DNA of 17,067 nt from JBKHJZ01 sp046537875 (GTDB lineage: Bacteria; Actinomycetota; Acidimicrobiia; Acidimicrobiales; VFJN01). The position numbers were made by a program, and so were the translations under genes. Positions 1-6,775 of the stretch are shown in pieces (positions within the stretch are counted from its first letter, which is position 1; every line of letters begins with the position of its first letter). The notes beneath the pieces were generated by a model. That model did not search any database, was not told the DNA's origin, and saw nothing but the letters and a program-made list of their open reading frames with translations. The stretch lies in NCBI GenBank assembly GCA_046537875.1, contig JBKHJZ010000055.1:1-17067 (forward strand), in the 5' to 3' direction.

Positions 1-11
1 CGGGCGCCGGG

Positions 12-455
12 TCAGTCGCGGCCCTCCAGGATCCACCGGGGGCCGGGTCCCCGGGCGGCGGCCTCGTCGCCGGGGTTGCTGAGCCTGCAGGCCCGCAGCG
101 ACAGGCAGCCGCAGCCGATGCAGCCGGTGAGGCGGTCGCGGAGCCGCTCGAGCAGCGCGATCTGCGCGTCCAGGCGTGGCCGCCACGACCGGGCGAGCAC
201 CTCCCAGTCGTGGGTGTTGGGCGTGCGGTTGTCGGGCAGGGAGGCCATCGCGTCGCGGATCTCGTCGAGGCTCAACCCCACCTGCTGGGCGATGCGGATG
301 AACGACACGCGCCGGATGACGTCTCGCGGGTAGCGGCGCTGCCCGCCGGAGGAGCGCTCGGCGTGGATCAGGCCCCGGTCCTCGTAGAAGCGGAGGGCGG
401 AGTGCGGGACGCCGGTGCGCTCGGCCAGCGCGCCGATGGTCAGCTCGGCTTCCAC
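12..455 (-). CDS. soxR: SoxR-type redox-sensing MerR-family regulator
   Basis: This is a 147-residue MerR-family transcription factor of the SoxR branch, which senses redox-cycling compounds or oxidants through a [2Fe-2S] cluster and remodels promoter DNA. The N-terminal winged helix-turn-helix spans about residues 5-72 (LTIGALAERTGV, then ALRFYEDRGLI and GGQRRYPRD). A dimerisation helix follows at about 78-110. The cluster motif is intact: cysteines at 112, 115, 117 and 123 in the arrangement C-x2-C-x-C-x5-C (CIGCGCLSLRAC), as in the SoxR family. The GTG at 455 is preferred over a GTG at 491 because it gives a typical SoxR N-terminus and has a TACCGT hexamer 7 nt upstream. The gene follows the PPOX gene on the same strand but seems to have its own promoter. 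No SoxR-box palindrome was recognised nearby, so its targets are unknown. Confidence 0.93.
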   Translation of the reverse strand: MEAELTIGALAERTGVPHSALRFYEDRGLIHAERSSGGQRRYPRDVIRRVSFIRIAQQVGLSLDEIRDAMASLPDNRTPNTHDWEVLARSWRPRLDAQIALLERLRDRLTGCIGCGCLSLRACRLSNPGDEAAARGPGPRWILEGRD

Positions 456-462
456 GCCCGGG

Positions 463-468
463 ACGGTA
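463..468 (-). promoter_or_regulatory. Candidate leaderless -10 element of soxR
   Basis: On the minus strand this reads TACCGT and ends 7 nt before the GTG at 455, which puts the transcription start at or next to the start codon. The same geometry is seen at seven other genes here. No clear -35 was found. Confidence 0.5.
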
Positions 469-548
469 CCCCGTCGGGACTCGACCTCCACTCAGCTTCA
501 TGTTCTCAGGGTGGGGTGCGGCCTCCCCGGCGACCTGCCGGCCCCCGG

Positions 549-983
549 TCAGGGCCAGGCCCGCCACCCGGTGACGTCGATCGCCACCACCGGGCCGGGT
601 GGCGGCTCCCGCCGGTACTGCTCGTACTTGCCGGCGAGCAGGTCGAGCCCCCGCCGGCGCTCGGGCCCTGACTCGGCCACCCGGCCGGCACCGTCCAGCC
701 GCACCCACCACAGGGCGGACCAGTCGTCGCTGTAGTGGTCGACCAGGAGGCTGGTGGCGGGGTTGGCCCGCAGGTTCTCCAGCCGGCGGAGCGCGAGCGT
801 CGACTTCGGCTTGGCGTCGATCGCCGAGTAGACGACGTCGCCCGGCGCCAGCCGCCCCGGGTCGGTCCCGTCGTCCAGGGCGAAGCAGCAGGGCACGACG
901 TGGGGGCGCCCGTCGGCGGTCACCGTGGCCAGCCGGGCGACCCGGGCCTCCCTGACTCGACGGCGCATGGTGGCGCGATCCAC
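549..983 (-). CDS. F420/FMN-binding PPOX-class split-barrel protein (Rv0121c-like)
   Basis: This is a 144-residue single-domain protein of the pyridoxamine-5'-phosphate-oxidase-like split beta-barrel fold. It resembles the actinobacterial TIGR03668/Rv0121c group, thought to bind coenzyme F420. Visible signatures are VARLATVTADGRPHVVP near the N-terminus, an AIDAKPK segment at about 54-60 followed by LRRLENLRANP, and the LLVDHYSDDW...LWWVR block at about 79-95. The length is usual for the group. An in-frame GTG at 989 would add two residues; the GTG at 983 is chosen because a TACGGT hexamer lies 7 nt upstream of it. An upstream open stretch to 1130 is discarded because it runs through a large palindrome and has no family similarity. 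The substrate is unknown; placement beside soxR hints at a redox or detoxification role, which is inference. Confidence 0.85.
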   Translation of the reverse strand: MDRATMRRRVREARVARLATVTADGRPHVVPCCFALDDGTDPGRLAPGDVVYSAIDAKPKSTLALRRLENLRANPATSLLVDHYSDDWSALWWVRLDGAGRVAESGPERRRGLDLLAGKYEQYRREPPPGPVVAIDVTGWRAWP

Positions 984-990
984 GTGCACG

Positions 991-996
991 ACCGTA
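991..996 (-). promoter_or_regulatory. Candidate leaderless -10 element of the PPOX gene
   Basis: The minus strand reads TACGGT, 7 nt before the GTG at 983. If this is the promoter, translation cannot begin at the GTG at 989, so it decides the start. Confidence 0.5.
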
Positions 997-1031
997 GGGC
1001 TCCCGGGCGGCCCCGCCCGGCGTGACGGGAC

Positions 1032-1090
1032 CGAACGCTTCTGGCCGCGATCCTGGTTGCTGAGCAACCAAGACCGCGGCCAGAAGTTCG
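1032..1090. repeat. Large near-perfect palindrome in the divergent intergenic region
   Basis: Arms at 1039-1060 and 1064-1085 are 22 bp each around a 3-nt loop (TGA on plus). The outer ends read TTCTGGCCGCG and CGCGGCCAGAA. Only two positions mismatch, and in minus-strand RNA both become G-U wobbles, so the hairpin is uninterrupted when transcribed from that strand. CGAAC (1032-1036) and GTTCG (1086-1090) add five more pairs across a 2-nt bulge. The element lies between the PPOX gene (minus) and the SGNH lipoprotein gene (plus), upstream of both. It could be an operator, a cruciform or a small dispersed repeat. It is an unlikely terminator, since no gene ends here. Confidence 0.9.
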
Positions 1091-1205
1091 TGCGGGGGGC
1101 GGGGCGGCGGCCCCGCAGGCGGGGTCGCACGTTCCGTGCAGATCGCGCTCCGTAGCGGAGGCACCGGCGGCTACCCGGCCAGGGTGGCGGGTACGACTCC
1201 AGACC

Positions 1206-1829
1206 GTGACACCGCTGAAGGTCCCGAGCCTCGTGGTGCTCGCTGGGCTGATCTCCGTGACAGCGAGCGCCGGATGCGGCGACGACGAGCCCGCGCCGCC
1301 GGGCACGGTGCTCGTGGTGGGCGACTCGCTGTTCTTTCAGGCGTCGCCCCGGCTCGAGCGCGAGATCGGCGATCGGGGCTGGCGCGTGGAGGTCGAGGCG
1401 CAGATCGGGGCCGGCATCGAGGGTGGCGGGGTCGACGACGTCGACTGGTCACAGCGCCTCGACGGGACGGTGCCCGACCTCGATCCCGAGGTGGCGGTGG
1501 TCGAGCTGGGCACCAACGGCTGCGGCCCCGGCTGCACGTCGCTGCCCGACGCCATCGATGCGCTGCTGGCCGACCTCTCGGACGTCCCGATGGTCCTGTG
1601 GCTCACGGTCCGCACCGATGCGCCGTCGCCGGAGAACGCCGAGGAGATCAACGCCGACCTGCGCGCGGCGACCGAGCGGTGGGACAACCTCGAGCTGCTG
1701 CCGTTCCACGAGTGGTTCGCCGGCCGTCCGGAGCTGCTGGAGGACGACGGCGTGCATCTCAGCCCGCAGGGCCGGGACGTGCTTGCACGGCACGTGGCCG
1801 ACGCGGTCGACAGGCGGACCGGGGACTAG
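1206..1829 (+). CDS. Secreted SGNH/GDSL-family hydrolase lipoprotein
   Basis: This 207-residue protein begins with a GTG at 1206 and carries a lipoprotein signal peptide: a short basic start, a hydrophobic core at residues 7-20 and a lipobox ending SAGC with Cys24 as the lipidation site. It is therefore probably anchored on the outer face of the membrane. The SGNH-hydrolase blocks are present: VGDSL with the nucleophile Ser41 (block I), an IGAGI segment near 67-71 (block II glycine), LGTNGC at 101-106 with Gly102/Asn104 (block III), and DDGVHLSPQG with the Asp181/His184 pair (block V). The protein is short but complete for the fold. SGNH enzymes act as esterases, lipases or acyl-group hydrolases; the substrate cannot be read from sequence. 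A TACGAC hexamer lies 8 nt before the GTG, a weaker version of the leaderless promoters elsewhere here. It converges on the M23 peptidase gene. Confidence 0.88.
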   Translation: MTPLKVPSLVVLAGLISVTASAGCGDDEPAPPGTVLVVGDSLFFQASPRLEREIGDRGWRVEVEAQIGAGIEGGGVDDVDWSQRLDGTVPDLDPEVAVVELGTNGCGPGCTSLPDAIDALLADLSDVPMVLWLTVRTDAPSPENAEEINADLRAATERWDNLELLPFHEWFAGRPELLEDDGVHLSPQGRDVLARHVADAVDRRTGD

Positions 1830-1863
1830 CCCCGGCCGTCGGGCCCTGCGCCGTGTCCGCGGG

Positions 1864-3087
1864 TCAGCACACCTCGAGGAGGTAGGGGTACGGGTTGACC
1901 GGGGAGCCGCCGCCCGGGTGGTACTCGAAGTGCAGGTGCGGCGTGCTGGCGTTGCCGGACGACCCCACGTAGCCGATCACCGTGCCCCGGGCCACCCGCC
2001 CGGCACCCTGGTTCTCGTAGCCCGACAGGTGCGTGCCGAAGTAGGTGTTGCCGTCGTCGCCGTAGACGTACCAGCTGTACCCGCCGAGGCTCGAGCTGCG
2101 GTGCTCGACCCGACCGCTCACCGGGGCCACGGTCGGCGTGCCCGTCGCAGCCATGATGTCGGTGCCCTGGTGGCTGCGGCCGCCCGACCGGGCGGCGCCC
2201 CAGGTGTCGTTGAACGAGAGCTCCCCACGCACCGGGCAGACCCAGCCGGTGCTGGACGCTTCGGCGGCGGCCTCGGCCTCGGCCGCGGCCTGCTCCTGGG
2301 CCCGCTCCTCGGCCTCCTTCAGCTTCTGGAGCGCCATGGCGTACTCCTCGGCCTCCTGCATCTCCCGCAGCCGCGCGGCGAGCCGCTCCTCGCGCTCGCG
2401 CGCCGCCGCGTCGAGGTCGGCGAGGTCCAGGTCGCCCCGCTCCATGACCTGCAGGACGAACTCGGTCTGCTGGCTGACGCCGGCCTGGAGGTCGGCCAGT
2501 GCCGCCTCGGCGTCGGCGCGCGCAGCCTCGGCCTTCGACAGGGCGCCCTCCTGCTTCTCCTTCCGCTCCTCGAGCTCGGCGCGGACGGCGTCGAGCTCGG
2601 ACAGGACGTCGGCGGACTGGGAGGCCTCGATGTCGAGCAGCGCGCTCTTGATCGTCGCGTCACCGACCGACTCGGCCGAGAGCACGTCGAGGGCGTCCTG
2701 TGCCGGCGGGCTGACGAAGGCGGAGATCACGATCTCGTCGCTCATCACCGTGAGCTGTTCGAGCCGCATCTCGGTCTCGTTCAGCGCGGCGTCGGCGTCG
2801 GCGAGGTCGGAGATCGCCTTGTCGAGCGCCTTCTCGGCCTCCTCCAGGCGCTCGAGCTGCTCCGAGACCCGCTCCGCGAGCGCGTCGAGCTCGTTGATGA
2901 TGTCGGCCGCCCCGGCGTCGCTCTCGATGGCGACCAGCGTCCGGTCGGTGGAGACGTCGTCGTCGCTGGGTGGATCCGCCTGCCCGACCCCGACCGGCTC
3001 GGCGGCCGCGCCGGGACCGATCATCAGCACCACGAGCCCGGTGACCACGAGGACCCGGGGACGGGTGAGCTTCCGGTGGGCGGTCAA
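1864..3087 (-). CDS. Exported coiled-coil M23 (LytM/EnvC-type) metallopeptidase
   Basis: This 407-residue protein probably acts in cell-wall remodelling outside the membrane, either cutting peptidoglycan cross-bridges or activating other hydrolases. A signal peptide covers residues 1-29 (hydrophobic VLVVTGLVVLMI, cleavage likely after AAA). Residues of about 60-270 are a long Glu/Ala/Arg-rich heptad region predicted to be coiled coil, as in EnvC-like proteins. The C-terminal M23 domain, about 280-407, keeps every expected residue: His306 and Asp310 in SHQGTD, His353, and His384/His386 in HLHFEYH. It therefore looks catalytically competent rather than a degenerate activator. The start is a TTG at 3087, supported by a strong GGAGGT Shine-Dalgarno 8 nt upstream. 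It is one of the few genes here with a clear ribosome-binding site. It ends 34 bp from the convergent SGNH gene. Confidence 0.93.
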   Translation of the reverse strand: MTAHRKLTRPRVLVVTGLVVLMIGPGAAAEPVGVGQADPPSDDDVSTDRTLVAIESDAGAADIINELDALAERVSEQLERLEEAEKALDKAISDLADADAALNETEMRLEQLTVMSDEIVISAFVSPPAQDALDVLSAESVGDATIKSALLDIEASQSADVLSELDAVRAELEERKEKQEGALSKAEAARADAEAALADLQAGVSQQTEFVLQVMERGDLDLADLDAAAREREERLAARLREMQEAEEYAMALQKLKEAEERAQEQAAAEAEAAAEASSTGWVCPVRGELSFNDTWGAARSGGRSHQGTDIMAATGTPTVAPVSGRVEHRSSSLGGYSWYVYGDDGNTYFGTHLSGYENQGAGRVARGTVIGYVGSSGNASTPHLHFEYHPGGGSPVNPYPYLLEVC

Positions 3088-3298
3088 GCTCCTTCACCTC
3101 CGGGCGACGTGCTCCCCCCAGCGCGGCCGGTGCCGGTGTGGTGACCGGCAGACGACCGCGACCAACGCCGTGACCGTAACAAGTCATCCACGCGGTTGTC
3201 ATCACCGCAGGTCAGGCGGCCTGCCGCGTATGACATTTCGTCACGTGCAGCGGGCCTGCCCCCACGCTGGGCGCAACCGTGCGACGACATCACGGCCA
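3088..3298. other. Intergenic region upstream of the M23 peptidase gene
   Basis: These 211 bases hold no gene. The GGAGGT ribosome-binding site of the M23 gene is at 3096-3101. The minus strand contains a direct repeat GATGAC-N9-GATGAC followed by GTTACGGTCACG, reminiscent of GTnACG-type regulatory repeats, and an imperfect inverted repeat TGAC-N5-GTCA at 3230-3242. These could be promoter or operator elements of the M23 gene, but none could be assigned to a known regulator. No structure resembling a known riboswitch was recognised. Confidence 0.35.
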
Positions 3299-4342
3299 TC
3301 ACGCGGGGGCGATCGTCTCGCCCGTTCCCGGCGGGATGACCTCCACCCAGGTGGGGCCGGGGGTGAGCCGCAACGGCTCGCCCGCCGCATCCAGGAACTC
3401 GGTCCGCTCCGGGCCGTCGGCCCGGACCCAGCGGCCGCGCTGGAGCTTCCCGTCGCTGAGCAGCCAGGCCTCGCCCTCGCCGATGGCATCGGCCACCGGG
3501 ACGACCGCCCCCGTGGAATCGCGCACGCCGCTGTCGCGGTAGGGGGTGAAGCGGATGATCACGTTGGCGGCGGTGATCCGCTCGGACTCGATGTCGACGT
3601 GCGGCGATCCGTCCTGCGATCGCACCCAGGCGGCGTCGCCCTCGTCCCACTCCCACACGATCTCGGTGGCGATCTCGCCGCCCGTGGTCCGGAAGCCGCC
3701 GGTCTCCTCGACGTCGTCACCCCGGAGCGCCGTCCCCCCGGCCCGGTACTCGAACAGCGGTCGCGGGCGGGTGACGCCGTCGCCGTCCCCGTCTCCGCTC
3801 GCTGCGTCCTCGTCCTCGAGCGCGGCCGCCCACAGCTCGGAGGGCGACGCGTAGAGGTTGTAGGGCGCCGGCCGGTCGTCGGACCGCTCGTAGGCGTCGG
3901 GCGCCGCAGCGACGCCGACGTCGATCAGGTCGGCCGCCTCGACGGCGGCGGCGAACGTGGGGTTGGCGCCCGCCCAGGCGAAGGCCGGACGCCCGAGCTC
4001 GGCGAGGATGTCGAGGTCGGTCGAGCGGGCCGAGCGCACCGGTCCCACGGTGTCGGGCTCCTCCGAGTGGTACACGGCCAGCAGGCGGGTGAGTCCGCCC
4101 TCGACCACCTCCTCGAACACGACGTCGGCGCTGCGCAGCCCTGTCGGGGGTCGTCCACGCTCGGTGTTGTCGATCTTCACCGCCAGCGCCATGCGGTCGG
4201 GCACGTCGCCCTCCGTGCCGAGCAGCGGCAGGCGGGAGGGCTCCACGTCAGCCCCACCGTCGTCGTCGCCGCACGCCGCAGCGAGGAGCAGGCTGAGCGC
4301 ACCCAGCAGCACCAGCACGCGTACGGGGCGTCGCAACATCAT
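3299..4342 (-). CDS. DUF3048 (YerB-like) lipoprotein
   Basis: This 347-residue protein belongs to the DUF3048 family typified by Bacillus YerB; its biochemical role is unknown. Residues 1-24 form a lipoprotein signal with a hydrophobic stretch VLLGALSLLL and lipobox AAAC (Cys24). The N-terminal family domain is unmistakable: AVKIDN at about 54-59, ADVVFEEVVEGGLTRLLAVYHS at about 72-93, and GPVRSARSTDLDIL from residue 100. The C-terminal domain, about 240-345, has the usual IRFTPY, GEAWLLSDGKLQRGRW and PGPTWVEVIPP segments. An acidic low-complexity linker (DEDAASGDGDGDG) separates the two. The first of two adjacent ATG codons is used, with a CACACT hexamer 7 nt upstream and no Shine-Dalgarno. 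With the neighbouring M23 peptidase it suggests an envelope-directed group. Confidence 0.93.
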   Translation of the reverse strand: MMLRRPVRVLVLLGALSLLLAAACGDDDGGADVEPSRLPLLGTEGDVPDRMALAVKIDNTERGRPPTGLRSADVVFEEVVEGGLTRLLAVYHSEEPDTVGPVRSARSTDLDILAELGRPAFAWAGANPTFAAAVEAADLIDVGVAAAPDAYERSDDRPAPYNLYASPSELWAAALEDEDAASGDGDGDGVTRPRPLFEYRAGGTALRGDDVEETGGFRTTGGEIATEIVWEWDEGDAAWVRSQDGSPHVDIESERITAANVIIRFTPYRDSGVRDSTGAVVPVADAIGEGEAWLLSDGKLQRGRWVRADGPERTEFLDAAGEPLRLTPGPTWVEVIPPGTGETIAPA

Positions 4343-4349
4343 GACGTCG

Positions 4350-4355
4350 AGTGTG
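4350..4355 (-). promoter_or_regulatory. Candidate leaderless -10 element of the DUF3048 gene
   Basis: The minus strand reads CACACT, 7 nt before the ATG at 4342. It overlaps the hairpin that follows the methyltransferase gene, so this short gap may hold both an end and a start. Confidence 0.4.
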
Positions 4356-4383
4356 CCGCATCGACCGGTGGATGGGACGGCAC
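4353..4383 (-). terminator. Possible hairpin terminator after the methyltransferase gene
   Basis: GTGCCG (4353-4358) and CGGCAC (4378-4383) form a 6-bp stem, continued by CATC/GATG across a 3-nt bulge with an 8-nt loop. It lies just past the methyltransferase stop. There is no U-tract, which is common for actinobacterial terminators, so the call is weak. Confidence 0.3.
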
Positions 4384-4390
4384 GGACGCG

Positions 4391-4981
4391 TCAGGCGGGC
4401 CGGTGGGCACGGACGAGCGTGTCGAGGGCCGGCCGGTCGGCGCCCTCGACGGCCCGCTCCACGGTGACGGCTCGGTCGACCTCGAGCCCGGTGAGCATCG
4501 TGGCGACGTCGCCGGGATCGGTCAGCAACCCGGGGTCCTGGGGGCCGCCGACGCCCTCCGTGAGGTTGCGGCGGTCGTGGGCGACGACGAGCAGCGTGCC
4601 GCCCGGGGCGAGCGCCCGCGTGGCCTGCGAGAACGTGGCAGCCAACTCGTGGCGGGGGAGCTGGAGGTAGAAGACGAGGACCAGGTCGAACAGCCCCGGG
4701 GGATCCCAGGCGGTCACGTCGGCGACCACCCAGTCGACGCTCACCCCGGCGTGCTCGGCTCGCTGCCGGCCCTTGTCGATGCCGACCCGGGAGAAGTCCG
4801 CGGCCACCACCTCCCAGCCCCGGCCGGCGAGCCAGATGGCGTTGCGGCCCTCGCCGCACGCGAGATCGAGCGCCCGGCCGGGGGCGATGTCCGCGACCTC
4901 GTCGACGAGGAACCGGTTCGGGCCGGCGGACCAGACGAGGGCCTGGGCCGCGTAGCGATCGTCCCAGGCGCGGCTGTCCAT
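4391..4981 (-). CDS. Class I SAM-dependent methyltransferase
   Basis: This is a 196-residue Rossmann-fold methyltransferase. Motif I is ALDLACGEGRNAIWLAGRGW (about 37-56), the glycine-rich S-adenosylmethionine loop in the DLACGEGRN form seen in TehB-like and small-molecule methyltransferases. The acidic residue after strand 2 lies in VVAADFS (Asp62). WVVADVTAWD (84-93) and FDLVLVFYLQLPR (98-110) provide motifs II-III, and ALAPGGTLLVVAHD (123-136) is the post-IV strand. The ATG at 4981 is chosen because it starts just before the usual WDxRY segment (SRAWDDRYAAQ); the frame stays open far upstream, but that part overlaps the next gene antisense-like in composition. A gap of 38 bp separates it from the upstream unknown gene on the same strand, so the two are probably co-transcribed. 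The substrate cannot be predicted. Confidence 0.88.
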   Translation of the reverse strand: MDSRAWDDRYAAQALVWSAGPNRFLVDEVADIAPGRALDLACGEGRNAIWLAGRGWEVVAADFSRVGIDKGRQRAEHAGVSVDWVVADVTAWDPPGLFDLVLVFYLQLPRHELAATFSQATRALAPGGTLLVVAHDRRNLTEGVGGPQDPGLLTDPGDVATMLTGLEVDRAVTVERAVEGADRPALDTLVRAHRPA

Positions 4982-5019
4982 CCCACCAGCCTCGCGCACC
5001 GCTGCCCGCGGCCCGGGGT

Positions 5020-5673
5020 TCAGTCGGATCCCGGCGCGACCGCTTCCGGCTCGCCGCCGAACGTCACGTCGACCTGCCCGTACGTCTGGGGGATGCTCCG
5101 CAGCGCGTCGAGCACCCGGACGGCGATGGCCTGCTCGAGCTGCCTGGTCATGCGGGGGCCCTGCAGCCGCACCGCCAGCTCGTGGCCGTGGCTCTCGACG
5201 ACCCAGGTGACGTCGTCCGGGTCGAGGTGCGCGCTCTCGATGAGGCGGCGTGTGCGGGCCTCGATGGTCCGGACCAGCGGGTCGAACGCCTGGTGCGCGG
5301 CGTCCTCGACCGTGGCGGCCACGCTCCCACCGCCGACCCGCCCCGCGATCCACTCGCGGTACGGGTCCCGCTCGGCCGGCCCGTCCTCGACGACCGGCAC
5401 GCCCGCCCGGAGCGCGCAGCTCACGCCGTGCTCCCACACGGTGGGCTCGGCGTTCTCCTCGCGCCGGACGAGCAGGGCCACGTCGACGCCGCGGTCGATC
5501 GGGCAGCGGTCGTGGTCGAGCACCCCCGCACACGGGAAGCTGGAGGCACTGTGCTCGTGGCAGCGGTGCACCCGGTGGCCCGCGGCCGTCAGCTCCGCGA
5601 CGGCGCCCTCGGCCGCACCGCCCCGGCTCTCGACCAGCATGATGTCCAGCGGCACGTCGCGACGTCCGGTCAT
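5020..5673 (-). CDS. Conserved-looking protein of unknown function with Cys/His cluster
   Basis: I do not recognise a named family, though the pattern feels like an uncharacterised actinobacterial protein. From the ATG at 5673 it has 217 residues. The N-terminal half looks like a small alpha/beta fold: a strand IMLVES, a helix, AAGHRVHRCHEH, then SFPC, RCPID, and VDVALLVR, with GVSCALRAGVPVVEDG after. Cysteines at 38, 48, 57 and 86 and histidines at 39, 41 and 54 are spaced as a possible metal or redox site. The C-terminal half is helical with RTRRLIES and a final WVVESHGHELAVRLQG...QLEQAIAVRVLDALRSI segment. No signal peptide or membrane segment is seen. Upstream GTG/ATG codons at 5751/5748 would add 25-26 residues; a CACGAT hexamer 7 nt before 5673 favours the shorter form. 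It probably leads an operon with the methyltransferase. Confidence 0.75.
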   Translation of the reverse strand: MTGRRDVPLDIMLVESRGGAAEGAVAELTAAGHRVHRCHEHSASSFPCAGVLDHDRCPIDRGVDVALLVRREENAEPTVWEHGVSCALRAGVPVVEDGPAERDPYREWIAGRVGGGSVAATVEDAAHQAFDPLVRTIEARTRRLIESAHLDPDDVTWVVESHGHELAVRLQGPRMTRQLEQAIAVRVLDALRSIPQTYGQVDVTFGGEPEAVAPGSD

Positions 5674-5680
5674 GCCGACG

Positions 5681-5686
5681 ATCGTG
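5681..5686 (-). promoter_or_regulatory. Candidate leaderless -10 element of the unknown Cys/His gene
   Basis: The minus strand reads CACGAT, 7 nt before the ATG at 5673. It supports the shorter of the possible starts. Confidence 0.4.
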
Positions 5687-5850
5687 CGCGGGGTGGTGGG
5701 GCCGCAGGCAGGGTCCACGGTCGCCTGATGAAGTGACGTTGGTCCCATCACTGGACGCGGCCTTCCAGCGACCCATCGTGGCGAGGGCCGGGTGCGGTCC
5801 GGCGGGCGGGGCGCAGGGGGACGGGCGGCTCCGGGCAGCCCCGGCGGGCG

Positions 5851-5957
5851 GCCCAGGTTCGGCGGGGGACCCCAGGTGGCGTCGTGGTGGGGCCGGCCTC
5901 GGGTCCGGCGGGCCGACCTCGGGTCCGGGGGAGAGACCTCAGGTCGCGTCGTGGTGG
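5851..5957. repeat. Degenerate short tandem repeats after the DevR-like gene
   Basis: The region is built of diverged units of about 20 bp around CCTCGGGTCCGG: clear copies at 5897-5908 and 5917-5928, with looser ones starting near 5852 (CCCAGGTTCGGCGG). In addition a 22-bp block at 5869-5890 matches 5936-5957 in 20 positions (shared GCGTCGTGGTGG). The second copy includes the stop codon and last codons of the response regulator gene, so the gene end has been partly duplicated downstream. Confidence 0.7.
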
Positions 5958-6595
5958 CGGGCGCGCCGCTCGGCCACGCGGGCCGCGTAGGCGGCCGCCT
6001 CGGTGCGCCGGCTCATGCCCAGCTTGGCCAGCATGTTCGAGACGTAGTTCTTCACGGTCTTCTCGGCCAGGTAGAGCCGCTCGCCGATCTGGCGGTTGGT
6101 GAGGCCCTCGGCGATCAGCTCGAGGATGCGGCGCTCCTGCTCGGTGAGCCCGGACAGGCGCTCGTCCTCGTCGCCCTTGCGCAGCCGGTCGAGCAGCCGG
6201 GCGGTGACCGCCGGGTCGAGCAGCGACTCCCCCCGGCCGACCCGCCGGATCGCGTCGACGAGGTCGTTGCCGCGCACCTGCTTGAGCACGTAGCCGGCGG
6301 CCCCGGCCATCACCGCGCTGTACACCGCCTCGTCGTCGGAGAACGAGGTGAGCATCAGGCAGGAGATCTCCGGGTGCGTCGACCGGATCTGCCGGCACAC
6401 CTCCACGCCGTCGCCGTCGGGGAGCCGCACGTCGAGGACCGCCACCTCGGGCCGGGTCGCGGGGATGCGACCGAGACCCTCCTCGGCGGTGGAGGCCTCG
6501 CCGACCACCTCCATGTCGTCCTCGGCATCGATCAGGTCGTGCAGGCCGCGGCGGACGACCTCGTGGTCGTCGAGCAGGAACACGCGCAGGGTCAC
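5939..6595 (-). CDS. devR: NarL/DevR-type response regulator
   Basis: This 218-residue two-component response regulator has a receiver domain and a LuxR/NarL DNA-binding domain, the DevR (DosR)/NarL architecture. In the receiver, Asp9/Asp10 (LLDDHEVVRRGL), the phospho-acceptor Asp55 (VAVLDVRLPDGDG), Thr83 (MLTSFS) and Lys105 (AGYVLK) are all present. The helix-turn-helix domain at about 149-203 reads LTEQERRILELIAEGLTNRQIGERL and then EKTVKNYVSNMLAKLG. The GTG at 6595 starts directly on the first receiver strand; the open frame upstream (to 6655) is not receiver-like. A CAGAAT hexamer lies 6 nt before it. It is divergent from the GAF histidine kinase, which is very probably its partner. The symbol is given by family resemblance only; orthology to mycobacterial DevR was not tested. 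Confidence 0.93.
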   Translation of the reverse strand: MTLRVFLLDDHEVVRRGLHDLIDAEDDMEVVGEASTAEEGLGRIPATRPEVAVLDVRLPDGDGVEVCRQIRSTHPEISCLMLTSFSDDEAVYSAVMAGAAGYVLKQVRGNDLVDAIRRVGRGESLLDPAVTARLLDRLRKGDEDERLSGLTEQERRILELIAEGLTNRQIGERLYLAEKTVKNYVSNMLAKLGMSRRTEAAAYAARVAERRARHHDAT

Positions 6596-6601
6596 GCCGC
6601 C

Positions 6602-6607
6602 ATTCTG
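6602..6607 (-). promoter_or_regulatory. Candidate leaderless -10 element of the DevR-like gene
   Basis: The minus strand reads CAGAAT, 6 nt before the GTG at 6595, so the transcript would begin at the start codon. Confidence 0.45.
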
Positions 6608-6660
6608 CCCGGTCGGCTCCGCCACGAGTCGGTTCCGGCGATCCGCGAGCCCCACGGGGT

Positions 6661-6706
6661 TTCTGGCAGCGGCCAGTCGCGGTGGGCGAACGCAGCGCTG
6701 CCAGAA
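6661..6706. promoter_or_regulatory. Palindrome midway between divergent DevR/DevS-like promoters
   Basis: TTCTGGCAGCG (6661-6671) and CGCTGCCAGAA (6696-6706) are perfect 11-bp inverted arms separated by 24 bp. The centre (about 6683) is about 88 bp from the predicted start of the regulator gene and about 92 bp from that of the kinase gene. That position suits a shared operator, perhaps for the DevR-like protein itself. The arms share TTCTGGC(A/C)GC with the palindrome at 1039-1085. Confidence 0.65.
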
Positions 6707-6763
6707 CGGGTGAGGGGCGGGTGGGGGTCACGGACCGACTCGGCCGGAGCGCGGGGCGACATC

Positions 6764-6769
6764 TATCGT
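6764..6769 (+). promoter_or_regulatory. Candidate leaderless -10 element of the DevS-like gene
   Basis: TATCGT lies 6 nt before the GTG at 6776. This is the best match to the actinobacterial TAnnnT -10 in the window and makes the start codon the likely transcription start. Confidence 0.6.
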
Positions 6770-6775
6770 GGGGCC

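Noticed and set aside
481..520. Possible SoxR operator in the soxR-PPOX gap
   Set aside because: CTGAG-like words recur here as direct, not inverted, repeats, and no 18-bp SoxR-box palindrome could be built from them.
1032..1090. Palindrome read as a rho-independent terminator
   Set aside because: Both flanking genes start, not end, here, and there is no U-tract on either side.
984..1130. N-terminal extension of the PPOX protein through the palindrome
   Set aside because: The extra residues have no similarity to the family and would translate a hairpin; the -10-like hexamer at 991-996 lies within it.
2138..5728. A plus-strand open frame of about 1,200 codons
   Set aside because: It lies opposite the M23, DUF3048, methyltransferase and unknown genes, all with clear family motifs. 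Its product is low-complexity Ser/Arg/Ala sequence typical of an antisense frame in GC-rich DNA.
5792..6775. In-frame upstream extension of the DevS-like kinase
   Set aside because: It would run antisense through the whole DevR-like gene and shows no domain. A TATCGT -10 element and the GAF-domain onset mark the true start at 6776.
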